Assembly (NCBI RefSeq): GCF_000524475.1
Contig: NZ_BAVQ01000043.1
Span: 1-64,000 of the forward strand
Reading direction: 5' to 3'
Source: Tomitella biformata AHU 1821
Lineage (GTDB): Bacteria > Actinomycetota > Actinomycetes > Mycobacteriales > Mycobacteriaceae
Length of the DNA stretch: 64,000 bases
Shown here: piece by piece, positions 45,295 to 56,800 of the stretch
How the letters are laid out: the number at the start of each line of letters is the position of its first letter
Numbering within the stretch: position 1 is the stretch's first letter
Made by a program: the position numbers and the translations under genes
Notes under the pieces: model-generated
The model's database searches: none
Told to the model about the DNA's origin: nothing
Seen by the model: only the letters and a program-made list of their open reading frames with translations

Positions 45295-45948
45295 GTGCAA
45301 AATCCCGCCGAGGTACCCGGATCCGAGACTGAAGAGCTCGTTCCCCGTCGGCGGCCCATCCAGGAACGCAGCAAGCGCCGGTTCGAGACGCTGCTGACCG
45401 CGGCGCGCGAACTGCTGGTGGAGGTGGGCTTCGAATCGTTCACCTGCGAGGGCGTCGCCTCACGCGCAGGCGTCCCCATTGGCACGCTGTACCAGTTCTT
45501 CGCCAACAAATATGTGATCGTGTGCGAGCTAGACCGCCAGGACCTGGTGGGCGTGCAGGAGGAGCTCACGAGCTTCGGCAACGAGGTCCCCTCCCTGGAC
45601 TGGCCAAATCTGTTGGAGCGCTTCATCGACCACCTCTCGGAGCTGTGGCTGACGGACCCGTCGCGTCGGGCAGTCTGGCTCGCCGTACAGGCCACCCCGG
45701 CGACTCGGGCGACGGCCGCCATCAATGAGCGGGCGCTCGCCAAGCAGGTGACGCAGGTGCTCGCGCCGCTCATGCCGGGCGCCATCGCGGAGCGCCGCAC
45801 ACTGATCGCCGAGGTCCTGGTGCACGCCGTCTACTCGATGCTGAACTTCTCCGTCCAGGACGGCCAGAGCCACCCGGACGCGGTGCATGAGCTCAAGCTG
45901 ATGATGACGGCCTATCTGATCAGCACCGAGCGTGGGCGACCCGCCTAA
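45295..45948 (+). CDS. TetR family transcriptional regulator
   Basis: This 217-residue protein starts at the GTG at 45295. The DNA-binding domain is standard: RFETLLTAARELLVEVGFESFTCEGVASRAGVPIGTLYQFFANKYVIV, about residues 29-76. The ligand-binding part is helical with no recognisable specificity. It overlaps the end of the convergent amidase gene by four bases. Its target could be itself, the amidase or distant genes; no clear operator was found in the 80 bp upstream. Confidence 0.9.
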   Translation: MQNPAEVPGSETEELVPRRRPIQERSKRRFETLLTAARELLVEVGFESFTCEGVASRAGVPIGTLYQFFANKYVIVCELDRQDLVGVQEELTSFGNEVPSLDWPNLLERFIDHLSELWLTDPSRRAVWLAVQATPATRATAAINERALAKQVTQVLAPLMPGAIAERRTLIAEVLVHAVYSMLNFSVQDGQSHPDAVHELKLMMTAYLISTERGRPA

Positions 45949-47339
45949 TCCAAGGTGTAGTACTGCAACACATCTGAGACCGCGGCCGCCACGCCCAGCA
46001 GGCTGTCGTCACGCCCGGTCATGCCGCGCAGTTCGATGCCCACGGGGGTGCCGGCCATCTCCGCGCCGCTGGGGATGGTGACGGCAGGCAGGTTCAGCGC
46101 TCCCGCGATACCCGAGAAGCGAAGGTAGCCAAGGTAAGACGGCACATGCACTCCCGTGCCGTACACCTTGTCCGGCGCGTTGGTGGCCCCCGGCAGCAGC
46201 GGCGAGGTCGGGTGCAGCACGGCCGCTGCGCCGACCCCGTCCAGCTGCCCGGACATGGCCTCCGAGATGCGGTGCTGGTCCGCCAGCGCAGACCGGTAGT
46301 CGCTGTCATTGAATGCCGTCGCCCGCAGGTATCCCAACGCGGCGCGCACATCGGCGTTCGCCGCCTGATCCAGCACGTCGTCCACGGTCAGGTCCGGGTA
46401 GCGGTCGGACAGGTAGTCGCATAGAGCTGGCAGGAACTCGTGGTCCATGATCGTGTGGCCGGCGTCCTCCCCCGCCCGCTCCAGCTCTGTCAGGTCGACG
46501 TCCACAAACGTCACTCCGGCAAGCTCCAAAGATGCCATGGCGTACTGGAATTCGGCGCTGACCCCGTCGTCTAGGCCATCCAGATGGTCGGGGTTGATAG
46601 CCAGTCGCAGCATCGAGAGATTGGCGGTGTCCGGCACCCGTCGCCGCCCGGCCAGCACGGAGTCCAGCAGCAGCAGATCCTTCACCGTGCGGGTGATAGG
46701 CCCGACGGTGTCCTGGGATGGGGAGACCGGCACGACGCCCTCGCCGGGATAGCGGCCGACCGTGGGCCGGTACCCGACCAGCCCACAGAACGCGGCGGGC
46801 AGGCGCACCGATCCCACCGTGTCGGTCCCCAACGCGGCCGGCACGATGCCGGCGGCGACCGCCACCGCCGAGCCGCCGCTGCTGCCGCCCGCGGTCATGG
46901 TCAGGTCGAGGGGGTTGCGCGGCGTCCCGCTGTGCGTGTTCACCGACGACGCGCCTAGAGACAGCTCGTGCTGGGTGGTCTTGCCGATGACTACCGCGCC
47001 GGCTGCCCGCATGCGCGCCACGACAGGCGCATCGGCCGGTGGCACCCGGCCCGCGAGGCCTGGAGTGCCCGCGGTCGTCGGCATGTCCGCGGTGTCGATG
47101 TTGTCCTTGATCGCGATCGGGACGCCATGGATCCGGCTTGTCGGGGACCCCGCGGGACTGCGGTCCCCACAGCCCGAGTCGGTATAGGAGAACGCGTTCA
47201 GATGGCGCAGGCGGTGGGCTCGCTCAAGCGCGTAACGCGGGCCGTTGACCCCAAGGTTGGTGGCCCCGCGCCCGAGCGCCCGGAACTGGCCTATCGTGCG
47301 CAGGTCAGCACCACCGATGTACCCCGTCGAGCTGCGCAC
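45945..47339 (-). CDS. Amidase signature family hydrolase
   Basis: This 464-residue enzyme starts at the GTG at 47339 with GGAGGT six bases upstream. The Ser-cisSer-Lys triad is K78 (VPIAIKDNID), S153 (AGGSSGGSA) and S177 (GTDTVGSVR). The last motif normally reads GTDTGGSxR; here a Val replaces one Gly next to the nucleophile. Sequence type is close to the mandelamide hydrolase/indoleacetamide hydrolase group. It is cytosolic, with no signal peptide. It lies 93 bp downstream of acpS on the same strand, at the right edge of the accessory block. Confidence 0.85.
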   Translation of the reverse strand: MRSSTGYIGGADLRTIGQFRALGRGATNLGVNGPRYALERAHRLRHLNAFSYTDSGCGDRSPAGSPTSRIHGVPIAIKDNIDTADMPTTAGTPGLAGRVPPADAPVVARMRAAGAVVIGKTTQHELSLGASSVNTHSGTPRNPLDLTMTAGGSSGGSAVAVAAGIVPAALGTDTVGSVRLPAAFCGLVGYRPTVGRYPGEGVVPVSPSQDTVGPITRTVKDLLLLDSVLAGRRRVPDTANLSMLRLAINPDHLDGLDDGVSAEFQYAMASLELAGVTFVDVDLTELERAGEDAGHTIMDHEFLPALCDYLSDRYPDLTVDDVLDQAANADVRAALGYLRATAFNDSDYRSALADQHRISEAMSGQLDGVGAAAVLHPTSPLLPGATNAPDKVYGTGVHVPSYLGYLRFSGIAGALNLPAVTIPSGAEMAGTPVGIELRGMTGRDDSLLGVAAAVSDVLQYYTLD

Positions 47340-47431
47340 CGGCCCACCTCCATTTCGCCTGATGGAAGTTAGCCAGAGCACCGCCAACAAGCGTTAGCGC
47401 AGGTCTCACTGTCTGGAAGAAGTGCCGCCGC

Positions 47432-47839
47432 TCACAGCCGCTCGATGACCACGTATGCGGCGGCCATGTCGCCGTCGTGCGTGAGCGAGAGATGGATCAC
47501 CGCGTCGCCCAGGGCCACGGCGACCTCGCCGTGCAGCCGGATCGAGGGGCGGCCCCACGCGTCGGTGCGGACCTCTATGTCCTGCGGGCGCACGCTCTCC
47601 AGCGCGGGGGCGCCGCCGAAGTTTCCGCCGGACCAGGCCTTGATGACGGCCTCCTTCGCCGCCCACCGGGCCGCGAAGTGCTTGGCCTGCGCCGCCTCGT
47701 CCCTCAACCCAGCCCCACGGCCGGCGCAGTCGCGTCGTTCCCCTGACGTGAAGCTGGACGCGATGGCGCTACCGGGCCTGCCGAGTTGCTCGGCAAACTC
47801 CGATACCGCCACCACGTCCAGTCCGATGCCGAGAATCAA
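47432..47839 (-). CDS. acpS: Holo-[acyl-carrier-protein] synthase
   Basis: AcpS transfers 4'-phosphopantetheine from CoA to a Ser of acyl carrier domains. This 135-residue protein has GIGLDVVAVSEF with Mg ligand D8 and WAAKEAVIKAW with E63. The start is a TTG at 47839, immediately after the fas stop codon with no gap, so it is surely cotranslated with fas and activates its ACP domain (S1822). The fas-acpS pair is the arrangement of mycobacteria (Rv2524c-Rv2523c). Confidence 0.95.
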   Translation of the reverse strand: MILGIGLDVVAVSEFAEQLGRPGSAIASSFTSGERRDCAGRGAGLRDEAAQAKHFAARWAAKEAVIKAWSGGNFGGAPALESVRPQDIEVRTDAWGRPSIRLHGEVAVALGDAVIHLSLTHDGDMAAAYVVIERL

Positions 47840-50800
47840 CTACTCAGCGCCATCCAGGCGGTAGGCACCGTCCTTGTTCAGACGCGCCGCCGGCGCCAGC
47901 AGCATCGCGGCCTCGTGCTCGTGCACGCTGACCTTGCTGTCGGAACCATCCGCGGAGCAGCCGATGCCGTCGAAGCGGCGGTCGGCCGGCTTCTCGTACA
48001 GTGCCGCGCCGCCGAACATCGCCTGGCTGATCCGGCGAGCGCCGGCCACCTGACGTGCTGCGGCCTTGGCCCGGTACTCGTCGCGATTCGCCGGGGCGAG
48101 CGCGGCGACGAACGCCTCGGGGTGTGCGATGGCGATCAGCCCGGCGACGTGCCCGAAGCCGAGGCTGGTGAGCAGCCCGGCCTTGAGCGGCATGGCCGAG
48201 CCGAGCCGCAGCGGCTCCTCGCGGGTCCACACCAGGTGCGGGTACTCGACGAACTTCCCGTCGACGCAGTCCAGGCTGCGGTTCGGCGGGATGATGCCCT
48301 GGCCGAGGACCTGGCACAGGCCGATCAGCTGGAACGCCGCCGCGCCGCCCTTGGCGTGTCCGGTGAGGGACTTCTGGGAGACGACGAAGAGCGGGTTGCC
48401 CTCGTCGCGGCCCAGCGCCGTGGAGATGCGCTCGTGCAGCTCGGACTCGTTGGGGTCGTTGGCCGCCGTGGAGGTGTCGTGCTTGGAGACCACCGCGATG
48501 TCGTCGACCGTCAGCCCCAGCGTGGCGAGGGAGTTGGCCAGTACCGACTTGCGGCCGCCGCGCGCCACGCCGAGCGCGCCGATGCCGGGCGCCGGGATCG
48601 AGGTGTGGACGCCGTCGGCGTGCGAGCCGGCCCAGGCGACCACACCGAGGACGGGCAGGCCCATCTCGGCGGCGACGTCGCCGCGTGCCAGCAGCACGGT
48701 GCCGCCGCCCGCGGACTCGACGAACCCGCCTCGCCTACGGTCGTTGGCCCGCGAGAACCTGCGGTCCTCAATGCCCTTGGCGCGCATGGACTCGGTCTCG
48801 GCCGTCGCGGCCATGTCGCCGAAGCCCTCGACGCCCTCGATGGAGAGGTCGTCGAAGCCGCCGGCCACCACGAACTCGGCCTTGCCGAGGCGGATCTTGT
48901 CGACGCCCTCCTCGACGGAGACCGCGGCCGTGGCGCACGCCGCAACGGGGTGGACCATCGAGCCGTAACCGCCGACATAGGACTGCACGACGTGCGCGGC
49001 GATGACGTTCGGCAGCGCCTCCTGCAGCGTGTCGTTAGCGTGCGGCTCGCCCAGCAGGTTGTCGACATACAGCGAGCGCATGGACGACATGCCACCCATG
49101 CCGGTGCCCTGGGTGTTGGCGACCATCGTCGGGTGCACCCAGCGCAGCAGCTCGGACGGGTCGAAGCCCGCGGTGAGGAACGCGTCGACGGTGCAGACCA
49201 GGTTCCACTGCGCCACCCGGTCGATGGAGCTGACCATGTCCGCGGGGATGCCCCAGGCCGTCGGGTCGAAGCCCGTGGGGATCTGGCCGCCGACGATGCG
49301 GGAGAGCTGCACCCGGCGCGGCACGCGGATCTCGGTGCCGGACTTGCGGGTGACCTTCCAGTCGCCGCTGTCCGGGACCGACGCGATGGTGGTCCGCTCC
49401 GTGTCGGAGTCCAGGAACGCCCGGGCCTCCGCCTCGCTGCTGACGGTGAACGTGAGGTCCTTGTCCAGGAACACGGAGGTGAGCAGCGGGGCGGTGCCGC
49501 CCTGCAACGCGCCCTCGTCCACGAACTCGCGGATGCCGCAGCGCTCGATGACGGCGTCGTGGTAGCGCTCCCAGATCTCAGCCTCCGGCACCAGGTCGCC
49601 GGACTCGACGTCGTACCAGCCGGCCGACGGGGAGTCCTCCCAGGTGACCATGCCTGTGGTCCACGCGAGCTCGAGCACGCCTGCGGCGGAGAGCTCCTCG
49701 TTGACCTCCATCTCAAAGCGGGTGCGGGCCGAGCCGTACGGGCCCAGCTCGCCGGCGCCGACGATCACCACGAGGTCCTCGGGGTTGACCGACAACTCCG
49801 CCCACTCGGGGGTGGTGGTCGCCAGGTTCAGGCCGGGGGGCGAGGGCAGCGCGGAGATGGTCGCCTCAGTGGAGATGTCCTTGTCCTCCGCAACCTCGTC
49901 GTCCTCGGCATCGGCCTGGTTCCCGGCCAGCGCGGCCAGGTCTAGGTCGGCCTCGGCGAGCCCGCCGGTGAGGTCCACCAGCTGCGGGTCGACCGCGGCC
50001 AGGGCGCGCACCTCTGTGGTCGCCGCGGCCAGGAGCTCCGTGGCGATCTCGTCGGTGGACCAGGTGCGGACACCGGCCGCCTCGACCTGCTCGACGAGCG
50101 GGTCGTTGCCGCCCATCAGCCCGGTGCCGCGCACCCAGCCGATGATGGCGTGCACCAGGGTGACGCGCTCGGCCCAGCCGCGCTCGGCGCGCCAGCGGGC
50201 GATCAGCGCGTCCAAGGACGCCTTCGACTCGCCGTACGCGCCGTCGCCGCCGAACTTGCCGCGGTTGGGCGAGCCCGGGAGCACGACGTGCAGGTGGGTG
50301 TCGATGTCGTGGTCCGCGCCGATGCCGGATAGTCCGGCGATCAGCCGCTCGACCGACCAGAGGAGCACGCGCATCTGGAGCTCCGACTTGGCGCCGGCGT
50401 CCCGCAGGTCGCCGACCACACGGGGTGCGGCGAACGGGTACAGCAGCGTCGGGGTCATCGGCTCCTTCAGCACGATGGCCTTGCCGCCGGCCGACTCCGT
50501 CTGCTGGGTGCCGACCCAGTCGACCAGAGCGTCAATGTCGTTGAACGAGGCCATGTTCGCGGGCAGCACCCACAGCGCCGCGCCGGGGCGGGCGTGGTCC
50601 CGGTAGAGCTCCCGGAAGAAGCTCAGCTTCTTGCCGTCCAGGGAGGATGTGGTGGCGACGACGGTCGCGCCGCCAGCGAGGAGATCCCCCACGACTGCGG
50701 CGGCGATCGAGCCCTTGCTCGCGCCGGTCACGATGGCGACATCGGTGGACCACGTGCCGGCCGTGTCCTGCGCATGCGGGGCGGCGGCGATGGCTCCGTA

Positions 50801-53800
50801 GGCCGCGGCGAGAGCGCTGCGGCCCTCGTTCGCGGCGCGGCGCTGCCACCAGGCGGCGTGCTTGGCGACGGTCGCGTCGACCACGGCGAAGCGGTCCGCG
50901 ATCTCCCCAGCCTCGTCCGCATCGGCGAGCCACAGGCGGGCGAGGTCCTCGCGGGAGCTGGCCCAGCGGTCATCGATCAGCACGGCGCGGCGACCGTCGA
51001 ACGCGGGCGCCACCTGGCGGGCCCAGTCCGAGCCCAGCTCGTCGGACACCAGGTCCGCGAGCTCGGTGTCGGCGGTCTGTGCCTCGTCAATCTGGGTCTC
51101 GGTCAGGCCGAGCTGCGCGAGGATGGTGCGGGCCGTCTCGGCCAGCACACCGGTGGGGCCGGTGACCTTCTCGGCGAACTCGTCGAGCGCTGCGGAGTCC
51201 ACCGCGCCGCCGCCGCCGGCCGCTGCCGGCTTGGCCACCGCGATGCCGCGGGCCGAGCCGACGGCCAGCACGGCCGCGTCGATGAGGTTGTCCACGGAGC
51301 CGCCGTCGGAGACGGGGCCGTCGACCATGCCGCCGAGGTCCCCGCCGCGCACGCTGGCGCCGTCGCGGGTGCCGAGGGCGAGCGCCGCGGTGACGTGGGA
51401 GACCCAGCCCTCGCCGAGCTCCCACGCGCCCTTGACGCGCTCGCCGATGGCGGCGGGACGACGGCCGGACGGACCGAGGACACGGCGCAGCTGGTCGCCG
51501 ATGGCATCGCTGAGCACGGGCCCGAACGGCCGGTAGGTGCGGGCCATGCGGTCCACGGTGGCGGCGAGCGTCGGCATGTCCGCCTCGGCCGCGCCGTCGA
51601 TGGCGCCGAGCGAGAGCTCGGAGCCCAGGTCCACGAGGAGCTGGTTGCGACGCGAGGACGCGCCATCGGTCAGCGACTCGATGGTGTCGTTCTTGGCGAC
51701 CTGGTCCGCGCGCAGCTTCGTCCACAGCGCGATGAGCGTCGCGGTGGCGTCGCCCGCGCTGAACGTGATGTCGTCGGGGCGGGGCGCGCCGGCGGCGGCG
51801 GACGGGGCTGCCACGGGTGCGGCCGCTGCGGCGGGGGCAGCTGCCGTCTCTGCCGCAGGAGCCTCCTCGACCTCTTCCACGGGGGCAGGCTCGACGTCCG
51901 TGCAGAGGAGAATGGCAGCCTCGCGCTCCGAGTTGAGCACCTGCGGCAGCCGGCCGACGCGGCCCGGCAGCTTGAGGGTCTGGCTGGCCAGGTTGGCCAC
52001 CGTCGGGGCGCCAGCAACGCCGACCTCGATGAAGCGCTCAACGGCCAGGCCGCCCTCCTCCTCGCGGAAGAGCAGATCCTGGGTCTCGATCCAGCGCACG
52101 GGGCTGGCGAACTGCCAGGCCAGCAGCTCGATCAGGACCACGCGGGTCAGCGCGGACGGGTCCGCGGCCCAGGTGTCGAAGTCCTTGAGGACGTCCTCGA
52201 GGGGGCCGGCCTGCACCAGGTCCCAGATCTCCTGGACGAACTCGCGGCTGAGGTTGAACAGACGCGGCACCAGGTTCGGGATGTAGTGGCCGACGAGGAT
52301 CGACGGGTCGATATCGTGCGGGACCAGCTTCTCGAGGGTCTGACGGAAGTCCGGGACGCCGTCGAGCAGCACCTGAGAGTGGAACGGCACGTCGATGCCG
52401 GGCACCACGATGAACGCGCGCTTGCCTCCGGTGATGGCGCGCAGGCGGTCGATCTCGGTCTCGAGGGCCTCGAGGCCGGCGACGGTGCCGGCGATGGCGT
52501 ACTGGCTGCCCTTGAGGTTGTAGTTCACGACCTGAACAAATTCTCCAGCACGAGCTCCAATTGCCTCTACGAAGCCCTTGACGTCGTCGTCGGCGATGCC
52601 GATCTGGGAGGGGCGGATCGCGGCGAGGCGGTAGTCGCTGCGGCCCTGCTTGTCGCGCGGGACCAGGTGGTGCATGGCGGAGCCGCGGTGGAAGACGACC
52701 TCGAGGACGGCCTCGAGGGGCAGCACCTGGGCGACGGCGGCGAGCGCGTTGTACTCGCCCACCGAGTGGCCGGCGAGCAGCGAGCCCTCGACGAAGGCCT
52801 GCGCCTCGCGGAGCTCCGCGACCTGGGCGCACGCGAGGGTCGCCATGGCGACCTGCGTGAACTGCGTCAGGAACAGGACGCCGTCCGGGTGCATGTGCTC
52901 CTCGCCGCGGGCGGTGAGGGTGGTCGGATTGTCCCGCACTACGGCCAGGATCGAGAAGCCGAGCGATTCGCGGGTGTGCTTGTCGGCGCGGTCCCAGATG
53001 TCCTTGGCGGCGGCCGAGCGGTTGCGTCCGGCCAGGCCCATGCCCTTGTGCTGGATGCCCTGTCCGGGGAACGCGTAGATCGTCTTCGGCGCGTCCAGCT
53101 TGCCGCTGGCGACCATGACGAGCTCGCCCTCGACTCGGCAGGAGACCTCGACGACCTCGCGGCCGGCGTCCAGGCCGACGCGCTCGACGCGGACGTCGAT
53201 CTCCACGCCCGGGCGGACCGGGGCGAGGAAGCGCGCGGTCCAGCCGGTGAGCGCGGTGGTGGCCCGGCTGTCGGGGGCGTGGTCGGTGGCGGTCGCGACC
53301 TGCTGCGCGGCGGCGGAGAGCCACATGCCGTGCACGATCGGGCCGCCCAGGCCGGCGAGCTTGGCGGCGGCCTTGGAGGTGTGGATCGGGTTGTGATCGC
53401 CCGAGACGCTGGCGAACGCGTCCATGGCGATGGGCGCGAGGACCGTGGCCTGGCGGCGACGGCGGCGCGGGGTCTCGACCATGTCGGCGCTGACGGCGCC
53501 GCCGGCACGGGCCGGATCGGTCAGCTCGCCGCGGCCGGCGCGGCCACGGATGGCGAAGCGCTCGACGAGCGTGGCAACGGGCTCAGACTCCAGGCCCAGA
53601 TCCAGGATGGAGCCGACCTGCACGCGAACCTCCACCACACGACCCAGGTCGCTGTCGAGGACCTCGGTGGCCTCGGCGCGCACGGTCATGATGGACGTCT
53701 CGGTGGGCAGCGGGCCCGCGAGGGAGATGCCGTGGTCCAGGTGGACCAGGTCGAGCATGCCCTCAATAACGGAGGCGCCTTCTGCGGTGCGCGCCGCGCC

Positions 53801-56800
53801 GATGGCCGCGAACACGGCCGGCCAGCAGGCGCCGACCAGCACGTCCGGGACACCCGCGGTGTCGGCCACGAACTGATCTGGCAATCCCGCGGCGGTGACG
53901 CCGGAGTGGTCTGCGATCAGGTCCGGCGTCCACGCCAGGTTGATGCGGGCGACGCCGCCCTTGACCTCGGGCAGGTTCTGCCCGGCGGCGACGGCGAGCA
54001 GCGCCGTCATCGCGGCGTCGGCGTCGTCGGCGGTGATGATCGGGGTGCCGCCGTCGATGCTGGAGGCGGGCACCGTGATGAGGATCTTGACGGCGTGCTC
54101 GCCCGTCAGCGGCACGGTGAGCTGCACGTGGGTCTCGTCGACCACGGTCAGGGTGGCGTGGGTGAGCGCGTGCTGGGCACTGAACTGACCCGCCACAGTG
54201 CCTTCCACCACGGTCCACTCCGACGCCTCGCCGAGGCGGTGCACGGGGCTCTTGGTGTGGCGGCCAGCCCACAGCATGTCCGGGGAGGCGAGGACGACGT
54301 CGAGGATGCCCTCGGCGCGCCCGGTGCGGCGGCGGGCCGGGATGGCCTCGGCGACAGCGCCATTGGCGAGCAGCTCGGCGGAGGTGGCGGCCTCGAAGCG
54401 GTCGAGGAGCTCACCGACGGGCTCATCGACGCGGGTGATGCCGGCGACCGCGACGGTGCCGGGGATGACGCACACCTGGTCGGCGCTGTAGCGGGCGTCA
54501 TGCGCCTGCCACAGGGAGTCGGAGCGCCACCAGCGGCGCACGTCGCCGTCGACGACGGGCACGAAGTTGACGGGCTTGCCGGGCAGGCGGCACAGCTCCA
54601 CGAAGTAGTACACGTCCGCCGGGTGCAGCAGCGCGCGGTCGGCTTGGGAGTACTGCGCCAGCAGCGCGTCGATCGCGGCCTGCGGGTGCTCCAGGCCCTC
54701 ACCGGCGAACAGCGTCGGGATGGGGCCGTTGTCCACCGGGTTCAGGCGGGCCTCGGCGCGCTCGAGCATCTTCGCGAACCGGGTGCGCCAGGTGCTGTCG
54801 AGCCAGACGGAGCCGTTGTCCGCGCCACCGTTAGAGGCGACAGTCGCGGCCGCGTCGGCATCGCTGCCGATGGCCAGCTCCACGTAGCGGCGCAGCCACT
54901 GCTCGTAGGTCATGGTGGCCACGTCGCCGAAGTAGGGCTTGGCGGTGCCGTCGAGCGCGGCGATGATCTCGTCGCGGCGCTGCGCCACGGCGTCCGCGTC
55001 GCCGGCCACCTCGTCGAGCAGGCGTCCACAGCGGGAAGCGGTGTTGTCGATCTCGTGGATGTCCGCGCCGAGCTGGCTCCGGCCGGAGGCCATGCCGCCC
55101 GCCGCGGTGCCCGCGCCGACCCAACCCTCGGTGCCGGGGGTGTCGACGAGCAACTGCTTGACCTCGGGCGAGGTGGTGGCCTCGAGGGTGGCCATCGCGG
55201 CGGTGCCCACGAGGATGCCGTCGACCGGCATGACGGGGAAGCCGAGCTCGGTGGCCCAGCGGCCGGTCAGGTAGTCCGCGGCGCGCTCGGGGGTGCCGAT
55301 GCCGCCGCCGACGCACAGCACGATGTTCGTGCGGGCGCGCAGCTCGGCGTAGGTGGTGAGCAGGAGGTCGTCTAGGTCCTCCCACGAGTGGTGCCCGCCG
55401 GCCTTGCCGCCCTCAACCTGCACGATGACCGGGAAGTCCGGGACCTCGGCGGCGATGCGGATGACAGAGCGGATCTGCGAGACGGTGCCCGGTTTGAACG
55501 CGATATAGGGGATGCCGACCTCGGCGCGCTCCTCGATCACGGCGAGGGCGTCCTCGAGCTCGGGGATGCCGGCGGTGACGATGAGGCCGTCGAGCGCGGC
55601 GCCCGTGGTGCGGGCCTTCTGGACGAGACGCTTGCCGCCGACCTGCAGCTTCCACAGGTATGGGTCCAGGAACAGGGAGTTGAACTGCACGGCGCGGCCC
55701 GGCTCGAGCAGGTCCGTCAGCTCTGCGATGCGGTCGCTGAAGATCTCCTCGGTGACCTGACCGCCGCCGGCGAGCTCGGCCCAGTGGCCGGCGTTCGCGG
55801 CCGCGGCGACAATGCGGGCGTCGACGGTGGTCGGGGTCATGCCGGCGAGCAGGATCGGCGAGCGGCCGGTCAGCTTCGTGAAGGACGTCTCGACAACGAC
55901 ACGGCCGTCCGGCAGGGTCTTGGCGACCGGCGCGAAGCTGGCCCACGGGGAGTCGACCTCGGGGGCCGCGCCGGGGGTGAAGAGATTCCGGTAGCCGGCG
56001 CGCGTGGACGCGGGGATGACGCCGATGCCGGTGCCGCGGACGGCGCCGGTGGTCATGCGGGTGAGCAGGTCTCCGGGGCCCAGGTCCAGGATCCACTTGG
56101 CGTCCGCCGCGATGGCGGTGTCGACCTGCGCGACCCAGTCGACCTTGTCGATCAGCAGCGCGCTGGCGAGGCGGGCGGCGAGCTCCGTGTCGAGGCCGCA
56201 GCGCTCGGCCCAGTCGGAGACCATCAGGAGCGCGTCGTTCATGGCCGGGTGGTGGAAGCCCACCTCGACGGCGACGGGCTCGAAGATCGGGGTGAAGGGC
56301 GCGCCACCGGTCTTCTTCTCGGTGCGGTCGGCCTTCTCCGCGGTCGCGAGCTCCTCGCAGTGCACACGCACGCGGGCGAGCTGGGCGGGAACACCGGTGA
56401 GCACGACGCGGCGGCGGCCGTTGCGGATGGCGAGCACGGGCGCGTCGCCATCAGCACTGCCGGCGAAGAGCTCGTCGAGCACCTGCTGCACGCGCTCGGG
56501 CTCCACGCCGGAGACGGCGAGCATCGGGGAACGGTCGGGGGTGCCGATCAAGCCGCGGCGGCGCGCGGTGAGAGAGGCAGCGGCACCGATGAGCTGGGTG
56601 ATCGCGAGCAGTTCCGCGTCCTGCTTGCCCTCGGCCTTGACGGCCTCGGCGGCGAGCAGGCCCTGCGAGTGGCCCAGGGTCACGACCGGCTTGGTGGCCT
56701 TGATGTCCAGGCCGGCGTCGAGCAGCGCGCGCAGTCCGGCGAGGTGTGTGAGGAATACGCCGGGCAGCGACACCGCGGCAGAGGTGAGGGAGGAGGCCTT

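Noticed and set aside
50594-55375. A 1,593-codon open frame on the plus strand antisense to fas
   Set aside because: Its composition (Gly, Arg, Asp, Leu repeats) is the mirror of GC-rich codon bias in fas. No ribosome site or recognisable domain supports it.
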